Origin: JAXLXE01 sp046328115
Lineage (GTDB): Bacteria > Chloroflexota > UBA6077 > JACCZL01
Reading direction: 5' to 3'
NCBI GenBank assembly: GCA_046328115.1
Contig: JAXLXE010000003.1
Coordinates: 124,001 to 188,000 of the forward strand
Length of the DNA stretch: 64,000 nucleotides
Shown: one piece after another, positions 15,943-23,721 of the stretch
How positions within the stretch are numbered: position 1 is the stretch's first letter
How the letters are laid out: each line of letters begins with the position of its first letter
Translations under genes and position numbers: made by a program
Notes under the pieces: model-generated
Databases searched by the model: none
What the model was told of the DNA's origin: nothing
The model's input: only the letters and a program-made list of their open reading frames with translations

Positions 15943-16445
15943 TCCCCCGCGGCCTCGCCGATCAGCCGCTCCACGATCACGGTATCCCGCCACTCGCCAT
16001 CCAGCTTCCCGTGACGGTAGTACACACCCACCTCGCGGAAGCCCGCCTTACGGTGCAGCGCCAGGCTGGCCACGTTCTCCGGGAAGATGCGCGAGAGCAG
16101 CTTCCAGAACCCGCGCGACTCGGCCTCAGCGAAGAGCGCCTCCAGCGCCACCAGCCCCGCCCCCTTTCCGCGGGCCTCCCGGCCTACGTACACGGAATGC
16201 TCAGCGATGCCCGCGTAGCACGGCCGAGACCGGTAGCCGCTGGCCGCCGCCCAGGCCACCACGGCCCCGTCGAGCTCCACGACCACCGTGGGGAAATGGT
16301 CGCCCTTCTCTCTCAATTGCGCCTCGATCTGCTCCGCCGACCTCGGCTCCGTCTCAAAGGTGGCAACCCGCTCCGCGATTCCTTCGTTATAGATTCGGGC
16401 GATCGCGGCAGCGTCCTGGAACGTTGCGAGACGCGAGACGAGCAT
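15939..16445 (-). CDS. GNAT N-acetyltransferase, phosphinothricin acetyltransferase-like
   Basis: 168 residues from ATG 16445; GGGGAGGAG lies upstream on the minus strand. DAAAIARIYNEGIAERVATFETEP at the N-terminus, YVGREARGKGAG (the acetyl-CoA pyrophosphate loop), and RKAGFREVGVYYRHGKLDGEW are typical of the Pat/Bar/ArsN group. These use acetyl-CoA to acetylate amino groups of phosphinothricin, arsinothricin or methionine sulfone-like compounds, so a detoxifying role is likely. The stop overlaps the hydrolase stop by three bases. It diverges from the secreted protein gene at 16552. Confidence 0.85.
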   Translation of the reverse strand: MLVSRLATFQDAAAIARIYNEGIAERVATFETEPRSAEQIEAQLREKGDHFPTVVVELDGAVVAWAAASGYRSRPCYAGIAEHSVYVGREARGKGAGLVALEALFAEAESRGFWKLLSRIFPENVASLALHRKAGFREVGVYYRHGKLDGEWRDTVIVERLIGEAAGD

Positions 16446-16551
16446 GGGACTCCTCCCCTCCAAGTGGGTCTCCCTCTCAGAAGCCCGCGGGATTATCGCC
16501 CAGCCGCGGCGCGGTGCAAACCCGCCAGATTCACGGCCATTGAGGTGCTTT

Positions 16552-16929
16552 GTGCGAAACGCCAGGTTCACCGTTCGTTGGGGCCTCAGACACGCGCTCA
16601 TCCGCGCCGCCGCGGGCGCACTGTTAGTGGCATCGCTGGCCACCACCGCCTTCGCGGACGACCGTGTGACGCTCAACGGCTGCGTCATCGACCGCACGCC
16701 AACCACACTCACCCTGAAGATCGACCGCACCGAGACGGTCACCGTGGACACCACCCTGCTCAAACAGGAGCAGATCGATGACGCCGTGGTGGACTGCGTC
16801 ACCGTCAAGGCGATGCGGGCAGAGGGTCGGCTGGTCGCCGAGTCCATCGAGGCCGGCGACGGCGACGAGGACCAGCTAAGCAATCAGAACCGGAATAAGG
16901 AGGACGACTCCGGCAAAAAGAACGAATAG
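16552..16929 (+). CDS. Small secreted protein, DUF5666-like
   Basis: 125 residues from a GTG at 16552 with TGAGG upstream. A signal peptide is clear: basic start, hydrophobic run AAAGALLVASLATTA, cleavage after AFA. The mature part is a short beta domain (VTLNGCVIDRTPTTLTLKID...VTVDTTLL), with two Cys residues that could pair, and an acidic/Asn/Lys tail. The 'VxGxVxxxxxxxLTL' pattern resembles small DUF5666-type OB folds. Role unknown. The frame opens earlier (16444), but the upstream part has no support. Confidence 0.6.
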   Translation: MRNARFTVRWGLRHALIRAAAGALLVASLATTAFADDRVTLNGCVIDRTPTTLTLKIDRTETVTVDTTLLKQEQIDDAVVDCVTVKAMRAEGRLVAESIEAGDGDEDQLSNQNRNKEDDSGKKNE

Positions 16930-17099
16930 TGCCCGCGGCGTCGCGTTTGGGCGTCCTCCGTGCCAGAGTGACGCATTCGTGACGCCAAACTGGGCAGACT
17001 CTCAGAACTGGCACGCCCCCATTCCGTTAAGGTTTCACCAACTGAATTTGGGTCACCTGCTTTCGGGCGAGGAGGGCGGCTGATCTGCTGGAGGTATGA

Positions 17100-17564
17100 A
17101 TGCGCAGATGGCTCATGATCTGGGCACTGGCGATGCTCGCGGGACTGCTCCCGCCCGCCGTCGTGTCGGTGGCCGACGCCGCGGGAATCCAGGCCCCATC
17201 AACAGATGTCCAGGCCGCAACCAAGAAGAAATCCAAGAAGAAGAAGAAAAAGAAGAAGTCCAATAGCTCATCGTCTAGCAGCCTGAAGGTCACGATCGAC
17301 GATATCTCCAATGCCAAGAAGGGCGAGTCAGACTTCGAGATCACAGCCACGGCGAGCGCCAAGAATGTGGACTGCACGCTCAAGGTGACGTTTGACGACA
17401 GCACCAAGGTCAGCGACAGCGCCACGTCGGACAACAAGAAGGTCTGTACGTTCAGCATCAACATCCCAAACAGCAACTCGGTCCGCGGCACCGCCACGGC
17501 CAAGGTAACGGTGAAGGATGGTGACAAGAGCGCCACAGACGAGGCGGACTTCACCGTCCGCTAG
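17100..17564 (+). CDS. Secreted protein with poly-lysine and poly-serine linker
   Basis: 154 residues from ATG 17100 (CTGGAGG upstream). The signal peptide (residues 1-28, LMIWALAMLAGLLPPAVV, cleavage near ADA) is followed at about 42-62 by a run of 13 lysines broken by one serine, then an Asn/Ser run. A C-terminal beta-sandwich-like domain (LKVTIDDIS...ATAKVTVKDGDKSATDEADF) contains two cysteines. The basic stretch could bind phosphate-rich or acidic surface polymer; that is inference. A strong terminator follows at 17588. Confidence 0.7.
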   Translation: MRRWLMIWALAMLAGLLPPAVVSVADAAGIQAPSTDVQAATKKKSKKKKKKKKSNSSSSSSLKVTIDDISNAKKGESDFEITATASAKNVDCTLKVTFDDSTKVSDSATSDNKKVCTFSINIPNSNSVRGTATAKVTVKDGDKSATDEADFTVR

Positions 17565-17587
17565 CCCAGTAGCGGTCCAAAGTGCAG

Positions 17588-17616
17588 AGCGCCCCCCGGC
17601 TGTGCCGGGGGGCGCT
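17588..17616 (+). terminator. Intrinsic terminator
   Basis: Perfect 13-bp GC-rich stem (AGCGCCCCCCGGC and its complement) with a TGT loop, followed by TCTGATTC, 24 bases after the secreted protein stop. Confidence 0.75.
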
Positions 17617-17657
17617 TCTGATTCAGCGCCGATTGGACCGCCCGGCAACAGCGATGC

Positions 17658-17663
17658 TATCGT
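17658..17663 (+). promoter_or_regulatory. -10 element of enolase-superfamily gene
   Basis: TATCGT (in GCTATCGTCGG) lies 33 bases before the ATG at 17696, just after a strong terminator; GGGAG follows as a ribosome site. Confidence 0.4.
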
Positions 17664-17695
17664 CGGCCCAGCCACGCGCCGGGAGCCACTGACCC

Positions 17696-18880
17696 ATGAA
17701 GATCCGCGACGTCCGCACCGTCTTGTTGAGCGTGCCGATCCCGCCGGAGAAGCAGTACACCAGCGACCTCGGAACCGTCATGAGCCGCTCCGCCGCGATC
17801 GTCGTCATCGAGACGGACGAGGGAATCACCGGCTACGGCGAGGCCAAGGGCACCCCCATGGTGATGCGCTCCATCATCGAGCATGAGCTCAAGCCCTTGC
17901 TCATCGGCGAGGATCCCACCCGCACCAGCTACCTCTGGGAGAAGATGTACACGGGATCCCGGTTGGGCCTGGGGCTCTATCATGGTCGGCCTATCCCCAT
18001 CTCCACCGCCACCGGCGAGATGATGTGCGCCATCAGCGGCGTGGACGTAGCGCTCTGGGACACGGCCGGCAAGGCGCTGGGCGTGCCCTGCTATCGACTG
18101 ATGGGCGGCGCGGTACGCTCCAGGATCCGGGCGTACGCCAGCGGTGGCCACGGCCGGTTAGGCGAGATCGGCCAGCAGTTCCAGGGCTACGTGGCCAAGG
18201 GCTTCACCGCCTGCAAGATGCGCGTGGGCGGAAAGGACCACCCTTACATGGTGCGTGGCTCGGCCGCCCGGGTGAAGGAAGCGCGCGAGGCCGTGGGGCC
18301 AAACGTCCAGATCATGCTGGACGCTCACGGCAGCACCGGCGTCTCCGATGCCATCAAACTGGCGCGCGCCGTAGAAGACTACGACATCACGTGGTACGAA
18401 GAGCCGGTGATCTACAACAACTTCGAAGGCCTGGCGGAGGTGCGCCGCGCAACCAGCGTCCCGGTAGCCACCGGCGAAAACCTCTACACCCGCTTCGACT
18501 TCCGGAATCTGGCAAACGCTCGCGCCGCGGATGTCTGGCAGCCCGATGCTGCCATGGCTGGCGGCATCACTGAGATGATCCGCATCGCCGCGTATGCCTC
18601 CAGCCTGGAGTTCCAGCTAGCCCCGCACAACTGGGGCAGTGCACTCCTGGTGGCAGCCAGCCTCCAGCTAGCCGCCGCCCTGCCGAACTTCTACATCTTT
18701 GAGCTCACCCAGACCTACAGCCCGCTGCTGGACGATTTGGTGACGGAGCCCATCGCCGTGGACCGTGAAGGCTACCTGGCCATTCCCCAGAAGCCAGGCC
18801 TCGGCGTCGAGCTCGTGCCAGACGCGGAGAAGCGCTGGCCGTTTGACCCCAACCTGCCAGAGCACAAACCGCTCGTGTGA
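17696..18880 (+). CDS. Enolase-superfamily enzyme (mandelate racemase/muconate lactonizing type)
   Basis: 394 residues. The N-terminal capping domain (MKIRDVRTVLLSVPIP, GITGYGEAKG) and C-terminal barrel are complete. Metal ligands can be read as Asp in IMLDAHGS, Glu in WYEEP and Glu in ATGEN. Candidate base residues are Lys in FTACKMRVG and His in LAPHNWGS, with Asp of WQPDAAMAGG as its partner, a mandelate-racemase or sugar-acid dehydratase arrangement. Such enzymes take a proton next to a carboxylate, giving racemisation or dehydration; the substrate is not evident. It is a single-gene unit between two terminators. Confidence 0.88.
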   Translation: MKIRDVRTVLLSVPIPPEKQYTSDLGTVMSRSAAIVVIETDEGITGYGEAKGTPMVMRSIIEHELKPLLIGEDPTRTSYLWEKMYTGSRLGLGLYHGRPIPISTATGEMMCAISGVDVALWDTAGKALGVPCYRLMGGAVRSRIRAYASGGHGRLGEIGQQFQGYVAKGFTACKMRVGGKDHPYMVRGSAARVKEAREAVGPNVQIMLDAHGSTGVSDAIKLARAVEDYDITWYEEPVIYNNFEGLAEVRRATSVPVATGENLYTRFDFRNLANARAADVWQPDAAMAGGITEMIRIAAYASSLEFQLAPHNWGSALLVAASLQLAAALPNFYIFELTQTYSPLLDDLVTEPIAVDREGYLAIPQKPGLGVELVPDAEKRWPFDPNLPEHKPLV

Positions 18881-18899
18881 TGCCCGTCAGCGGAGGGTA

Positions 18900-18925
18900 G
18901 ACCCGGGGCCGCGCGGCCCCGGGTC
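18900..18925. terminator. Bidirectional hairpin terminator
   Basis: A perfect 12-bp stem (GACCCGGGGCCG with its complement) with a 2-base loop lies between convergent genes. The stop codon of the minus-strand gene (18926-18924) is inside the right arm. Confidence 0.65.
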
Positions 18926-19298
18926 AAGCTACGGAAAACGCGTGCAGCCGGGCCCAGTTTGCCTTGCGCACCCGCCGCCGAAGCTCCGCCCCGCGTTCCA
19001 CGGCAAATGCGTTCGCCACCGCCATCCAGGGCAGCCCCCGCGCCGCGAACACCTCGTGCAGACCCGCCATCGCGGCGTCGTCGCACCACACCCACAGCCG
19101 TTCAACCAGCGCCTCAAACGAGTGGGTCCACTCCGTGTCCGGCACGCGAGTCGGCGAAAACGACTCGATGAGCTCAACCAGCTCTTCAACGCTCGAGCTC
19201 TGGACCTGGGTCCGCATCTGCTCCTCGAGTCGGACCAGAAGCGATGCCGCGTGGGTGCGGGTCACCCACGTTTCACGCAGGGACGGTCCCACAGACAT
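18924..19298 (-). CDS. Small conserved-looking protein of unknown function
   Basis: 124 residues, mostly helical, with acidic and Leu-rich stretches (SVEELVELIESF, FEALVERLWVW) and a basic C-terminus (RRRVRKANWARL). No domain is recognised. Its ATG overlaps the stop of the upstream 542-residue gene (TGATG at 19300-19296), a sign of translational coupling, so the two products probably act together. No signal peptide or membrane segment. Confidence 0.7.
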   Translation of the reverse strand: MSVGPSLRETWVTRTHAASLLVRLEEQMRTQVQSSSVEELVELIESFSPTRVPDTEWTHSFEALVERLWVWCDDAAMAGLHEVFAARGLPWMAVANAFAVERGAELRRRVRKANWARLHAFSVA

Positions 19299-20926
19299 CA
19301 GTGCACTCCGTTGCCGTTGGTGGCGGAGCGGTCGAAATACTGCTTGTACAACTGGAGAGCATCATGGGTCGGGGCCCGCTTGATGTAGCGGGACTGGTGT
19401 TTCACAAACCCACGGATGATGTCATCGCGACGGGTGGTCTGGTTGTTGGTGAACTCCTCTATCGAGGACGTGCAGTTGCGCATCACGTGCGGATCGTTCT
19501 GCCAGTGGCACGCGGCGTACACAATGGTCTGCAGCAGGTCCCTCCGCTCCACGGTGCGCTCCAGGTAGGAGTCCACCAGCGCACAGGCTCGCGGCGAGTC
19601 CTGGGCCACCGTGGCCTCCAGGATGACCGGCAGGAGCCGATTGACCGGGATGGCGTCCGCGTAGGGGCGGTACTCGCGCCGCGGCGCCAGCTCCACCTTG
19701 GGATCTCGCGGAAACAGCCGGTTGTAGCGGATCGCGTCGTTGATGAAGCGCGCCGCCATGTACACGGCCTTGGCCTGGTGCGGGTTGTCGTACTTGCGGA
19801 TCCAGCTATTCACTACGTTCAGGTAGTCAAAGGAGTGCATCGGGTTGCTGAACGCACTCGGGTGCTCTAGGTAGTCCATCAGGTAACGCTGGTAGGACAC
19901 CGCCACGCCGTCCGCCACATCCAGGACGCCAGACCCTCGGCGGAACTGGCGTGACACGGCCTCGTTCACCTCGTAGGGTCCGCCCCACAGGATGGCGTTG
20001 GCCAGTTCATCGAGCTCCGGCTCTGTCATCGGCCGATCGGTCCGTTTGGCAATCGGCCCCAGGCGGGAGATCTCCACCTTGGCCACATTGTTGATCTCGA
20101 TCCAGAGCCCATACAGGCGCGGCGCGCACCCAAGATCCGGGACCACCGTGTAGATCAGCTCCTTGGAGCGATCCCAGCCAAAGTAGTCAATGAGATCCAC
20201 CATGGCGCGAGCGCGCAATGCCTTGTGGCCAATATTCTGGTATCCGCCACGATGGATAATGGTGTCTTGCAGGTCCGTGATCCCCGCGAAGAGGATCTGC
20301 TCGCTGAGCCGATCTCGATTGGCCGGGTCCGCCGCCAGCCCCAGGAATAGCGAGTAGGCCTCATCGCGGTGACCCTCCGCTATCGCCCAGTTGAGCTGCT
20401 CCAGGCGTTCCTCGGCAGATCCCTGTTGGATCGGATCGTAGTCCTCAAAGTGGATCCTGGGCGGATTCCACGCCGGCCCGTCAAAGCGGTTTACCTCCTC
20501 GTCCGGACCCGGGTAACGCAGATTGCACTTCTCCGACTCGCGCGCATAGTGCCCGGGGAACTCACACAGGATCTGCTCCCAGATGTTCAGTCCCTGCGGC
20601 ACGTACCACATGGCCTGGACAATCGGCAGCACGCTCTTCGGCCCGCCCATGTGCGGCATCAGCCGGATCGCGCCGCGCCAGCCCAGGATAGTGTGATCGT
20701 AGTTGACGCCGCGGATCTCACCATCCGGCTTCTTCATCAGGTGCGAGGGCACCTGCAGGAATGGCGCCGCCGCTCCAATCGCTCGGTGGATCACTCGGTC
20801 AGGCGACTCGCCCTGGTCGGTGATCAGTCGGCAGAACGTGTCTGCCGCGCGGCGATACTCCGCCCCCTTGATTTCCTCATCGAGACTCTCAAGCGAGATG
20901 GCTCCCACAGCCACATCCCCTCCCAT
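19298..20926 (-). CDS. Uncharacterised helical protein in a flavin reductase operon
   Basis: Up to 542 residues, cytoplasmic and largely alpha-helical, without a family I can name. Histidine- and acidic-rich spots (VNYDHTILGWRGAIRLMPHMGG, DLQDTIIHRGGYQNIGHKALRARA, YAACHWQNDPHVM) are the kind of positions that could bind a metal, but no known motif fits. It follows a flavin reductase by 68 bases and is coupled to a 124-residue gene by overlapping stop/start. A distant resemblance to questin-oxidase-type helical proteins crossed my mind and is only a guess. The ATG is 20926, but GGAGGGG inside the frame would favour a GTG at 20908. Confidence 0.75.
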   Translation of the reverse strand: MGGDVAVGAISLESLDEEIKGAEYRRAADTFCRLITDQGESPDRVIHRAIGAAAPFLQVPSHLMKKPDGEIRGVNYDHTILGWRGAIRLMPHMGGPKSVLPIVQAMWYVPQGLNIWEQILCEFPGHYARESEKCNLRYPGPDEEVNRFDGPAWNPPRIHFEDYDPIQQGSAEERLEQLNWAIAEGHRDEAYSLFLGLAADPANRDRLSEQILFAGITDLQDTIIHRGGYQNIGHKALRARAMVDLIDYFGWDRSKELIYTVVPDLGCAPRLYGLWIEINNVAKVEISRLGPIAKRTDRPMTEPELDELANAILWGGPYEVNEAVSRQFRRGSGVLDVADGVAVSYQRYLMDYLEHPSAFSNPMHSFDYLNVVNSWIRKYDNPHQAKAVYMAARFINDAIRYNRLFPRDPKVELAPRREYRPYADAIPVNRLLPVILEATVAQDSPRACALVDSYLERTVERRDLLQTIVYAACHWQNDPHVMRNCTSSIEEFTNNQTTRRDDIIRGFVKHQSRYIKRAPTHDALQLYKQYFDRSATNGNGVH

Positions 20927-20994
20927 AGCCGTGCCAGCTACACGGCCTCCCAGCAGTCGTAGTCCGCGTTGACCGCCGCGCGGTCAACGCCAGG

Positions 20995-21516
20995 TCACTC
21001 TTTCGGCGCGAGCGCCCGGTAGGACCCCCCGTAGAACAGCAACGGGGCGCGGTCCGTCCGCGAGTGAAACTGCTCCACCCGCCCAACAAACAGCGAATGG
21101 TCGCCCGCGGGGTGGATAGCATCCACTCGGCATACCAGTGCCGTGAGCACGCCATCAATGATCGGCAACCCATCCTCCGTCAACGTGTGCGGAACGTCCT
21201 CGAACTGATGCTGGATGTCGCCGTGCCGGCCTGCAAACCGGTCCGACCACCCCACGTGATCGTCCGCCAGGATATTCACTACGAAACGCGAATCCGGCCC
21301 CAGTAACGTGTGCGTCCGATTCTTAAGGTCCACCGACACCAGCACCAGCGGGGGGTCCAGAGAGACAGAGGTGAAGGAATTGGCAGTCATGCCGCGGGCA
21401 CCGTCGCCATCTCGCACGGTGATTACGGTCACACCCGTCGCAAACTGGCCGCAGGCGTTCCGGAACGCGCGCGGATCCACACCACGATCGGGCGAGGCGG
21501 ACTGCGTTGACGTCAT
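20995..21516 (-). CDS. Flavin reductase (HpaC-like, FMN-binding)
   Basis: 173 residues. RNACGQFATGVTVITV, GMTANSFTSVSLDPPLVLVSVD and SRFVVNILADDH are hallmarks of the flavin reductase-like domain that supplies reduced flavin to two-component monooxygenases; a conserved His-containing segment (AGDHSLFVGRVEQF) follows. GGAGGTTG before the ATG lies within the last codons of the upstream IclR gene, which is 7 bases away, so regulator and reductase share a message. No obvious monooxygenase is adjacent; the 542-residue product downstream is the only candidate partner. Confidence 0.88.
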   Translation of the reverse strand: MTSTQSASPDRGVDPRAFRNACGQFATGVTVITVRDGDGARGMTANSFTSVSLDPPLVLVSVDLKNRTHTLLGPDSRFVVNILADDHVGWSDRFAGRHGDIQHQFEDVPHTLTEDGLPIIDGVLTALVCRVDAIHPAGDHSLFVGRVEQFHSRTDRAPLLFYGGSYRALAPKE

Positions 21517-21523
21517 AGGTAGT

Positions 21524-22390
21524 TCAACCTCCAGATACGGATGTGAGAGCGCGGGGAGCGGGCCGCTGCACGCCGATCTGCGCGGACCGACCGTTCGCGG
21601 CCGGTGCAGACGGCGGCCGGCCTCGGTAACCCAGGGACTGCGACACGGCTCCGGCCGTCTCCGCGATGACCTTCACGGCGAGGTTCCGCAGCGCCTGATC
21701 AAACCGACTCGCCGGCGCTGCCGCCGTGATCACCGCCAGCATCCGCCCATCATGGGACCACACCGGCGCCGCTACGCCCGCCCCGCCGGCGCCGCGCTCG
21801 TTGATGCTGAAGGTCACGCCGGCCCGACGGACCTCCGCGATCCGTGCCCGCAGCGTGCTCGCGTCGACCACCGTTGACGCGCTGTACGGCCGCAGTGGCG
21901 TTCGGCTGACGTAGTCCTCAATCTCATCGTCCGTCATCCCGGACAGCAAGGTTCGGCCCGCGCTATCCGCGTACAGCGGCACCTGCTCACCCAGGTTGAT
22001 CACCCGGCGAACGCTCTGCGTCGCCTCCACGGAGGCTATCGGCACCCAGAAGTCACCGCTCCGTACCACCAGGCCAACCGTCTCGTTCATCGCGTCCCGG
22101 GCCTGCATCATGTACGGACGGGCAATGGACACTATGTCCAGCTGTCGCTGCAGCGCGTGAGCAAGCTCCAGGATCCGAAACCCCAGCGTGTAGCCATTTC
22201 CATCCGGGCTGGGCATGACCAGACCCTGGTGCTGGAGTGTGCGAAGAAGTCGAAACGTGGTAGGTACACTGAGATGCGCCGCCTCAGCCACGGCGGTGAG
22301 GTTGCGCGGTCCAGTTGCGGCACCAAGGGCGCCGAGCACGGTCGCCGCGCGATCTACCGCGCGGATCCCGTAAGCATCATGATCTTTCAA
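21524..22390 (-). CDS. IclR-family transcriptional regulator
   Basis: About 288 residues. The N-terminal winged helix (YGIRAVDRAATVLGAL, NLTAVAEAAHLSVPTTFRLLRTL) and the C-terminal effector domain (ILELAHALQRQLDI, GAGVAAPVWSHDGRMLAVI) are standard. The frame runs back to 22564, but the domain start points to a TTG at 22390 as the most upstream sensible codon. That codon lies within a perfect palindrome, so repression of its own gene is likely. It heads the reductase operon and is divergent from the ABC importer genes, which it may also control. Confidence 0.85.
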   Translation of the reverse strand: MKDHDAYGIRAVDRAATVLGALGAATGPRNLTAVAEAAHLSVPTTFRLLRTLQHQGLVMPSPDGNGYTLGFRILELAHALQRQLDIVSIARPYMMQARDAMNETVGLVVRSGDFWVPIASVEATQSVRRVINLGEQVPLYADSAGRTLLSGMTDDEIEDYVSRTPLRPYSASTVVDASTLRARIAEVRRAGVTFSINERGAGGAGVAAPVWSHDGRMLAVITAAAPASRFDQALRNLAVKVIAETAGAVSQSLGYRGRPPSAPAANGRSAQIGVQRPAPRALTSVSGG

Positions 22391-22399
22391 CAGTTGAAA
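22385..22399. promoter_or_regulatory. 15-bp palindromic operator, probable IclR site
   Basis: TTTCAACAGTTGAAA is a perfect inverted repeat of two 7-base arms around one A, AT-rich in a GC-rich background, at the start of the IclR gene. IclR-family proteins commonly bind palindromes of about this size. Confidence 0.6.
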
Positions 22400-22501
22400 A
22401 CACGCTTTCGTTTCTTTGATTGTCAGCAGTATATCGACGGCTCCCGTCGCCGGTAAAGCCCCGCGCGGGATGCCCCACCCGTCCGCCTCCGCAAGAACCG
22501 C

Positions 22502-22531
22502 TTGACGGCCGGTGCGCTGCGGTGTTAGGCT
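22502..22531 (+). promoter_or_regulatory. Promoter of the ABC importer operon
   Basis: TTGACG at 22502-22507 and TAGGCT at 22526-22531 are 18 bases apart. The message would start near 22538, with GGAGGG and GTG 22555 just downstream. It is one of the few places in the window with a good -35. Confidence 0.5.
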
Positions 22532-22554
22532 CGCCGCGGGGTAGTGGAGGGACC

Positions 22555-23649
22555 GTGTTGGCACGTGACGCTCTCCCCGTGGGCTACATCGAAGTAGACA
22601 ACCTCGTGGTGCGTTACGGTGACGTTACCGCCGTGGACGGCGTGAGCTTCGCCATCGCGCAGGGCGAGCACCTCACCTTGCTGGGCCCCTCGGGCTGCGG
22701 TAAGACCACCACGCTCCGCGCTATCGCCGGATTGGAGACCCCGATCTCCGGCGAGATCCGGATCGACGGCCGACCGGTCTACTCGTCCTCAAAGCGCACC
22801 AACGTGCCGCCGGAGGGGCGCGACCTCTCCATGGTGTTCCAGTCCTACGCCATCTGGCCGCACATGACCGTGGCAGAGAACGTGGCCTACGGACTGAAGC
22901 TGCGCAAGTACTCGCGCGACGCCCGAGAGAAACGGGTGGGCGAGTCGCTGGGGATGGTCCAGCTAGGCGACTTCGCTGAGCGGCCCGCCTCACGCCTCTC
23001 CGGCGGCCAGCAGCAGCGCGTCGCCCTGGCGCGGAGCTTCGCCTTCTACCCCAAGGCGTTGCTGCTGGACGAGCCGCTCTCCAATCTGGACGCCAAGCTG
23101 CGGGCGCAGATGCGCGTAGAGCTTCGCGAGCTCCAGAAGTCGCTGCAGGTCACATCCATTTACGTAACCCACGACCAGGAGGAGGCGCTAGCCATCTCCG
23201 ATCGGATCATCGTGATGAACGGTGGCAAGATCGAGCAGATGGGTACCCCCACGGAGATCTACGACCGGCCACGCACGGCGTTCGTGGCAGACTTCGTGGG
23301 CGCCTCGAACATCCTGGCCGGCGAGATCGTTGGCGGAAATGGAAACGGTCACGTCAGCTTCCAGACGGGCCGTGCCACGCTGACGGTCCCGTCACCCGTC
23401 GGGCCTGGCGCCAGCGCCATCTCGGTGCGCACCGTCTACCCTGACCTCACCCGGCGGTCACCTGAGGATCAGACCAACACGTTTCCTGCCATTGTCGCGC
23501 GCCGGGTATTTCTGGGTGATTCCGTGCAGTACTTCCTGGACTGGCCCGGCGGCGAGCTCAGCGTGCGAAAGCTACCAGTGGACCTGCTTCAGGAGGGTGA
23601 GAGCATCTTCGTCCGCATAGCGCCGGAGGTCTGCGTCTTCGTCGAGTAG
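22555..23649 (+). CDS. ABC transporter ATPase with TOBE domain (PotA/FbpC-like)
   Basis: 364 residues from GTG 22555 with GGAGGG at 22544; the longer upstream frame is not supported. Walker A GPSGCGKTT, Q-loop VFQSYAIWPHMTV, signature LSGGQQQRVALARS, Walker B LLLDEPLSNLD and the switch His in YVTHDQEEA are intact. A C-terminal TOBE domain (FVADFVGASNILAG onward) marks the spermidine/iron/phosphonate importer class. It energises import through the fused permease at 24984 with the binding protein at 23722. IclR control would fit an organic substrate better than iron. Confidence 0.92.
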   Translation: MLARDALPVGYIEVDNLVVRYGDVTAVDGVSFAIAQGEHLTLLGPSGCGKTTTLRAIAGLETPISGEIRIDGRPVYSSSKRTNVPPEGRDLSMVFQSYAIWPHMTVAENVAYGLKLRKYSRDAREKRVGESLGMVQLGDFAERPASRLSGGQQQRVALARSFAFYPKALLLDEPLSNLDAKLRAQMRVELRELQKSLQVTSIYVTHDQEEALAISDRIIVMNGGKIEQMGTPTEIYDRPRTAFVADFVGASNILAGEIVGGNGNGHVSFQTGRATLTVPSPVGPGASAISVRTVYPDLTRRSPEDQTNTFPAIVARRVFLGDSVQYFLDWPGGELSVRKLPVDLLQEGESIFVRIAPEVCVFVE

Positions 23650-23721
23650 CCCAACAGCCCAGAACGGTGGGCAGTGGTTCCCGTATCCGGTGGGTCCCGA
23701 TGCAGGGAGGAGGCTGAGGTC

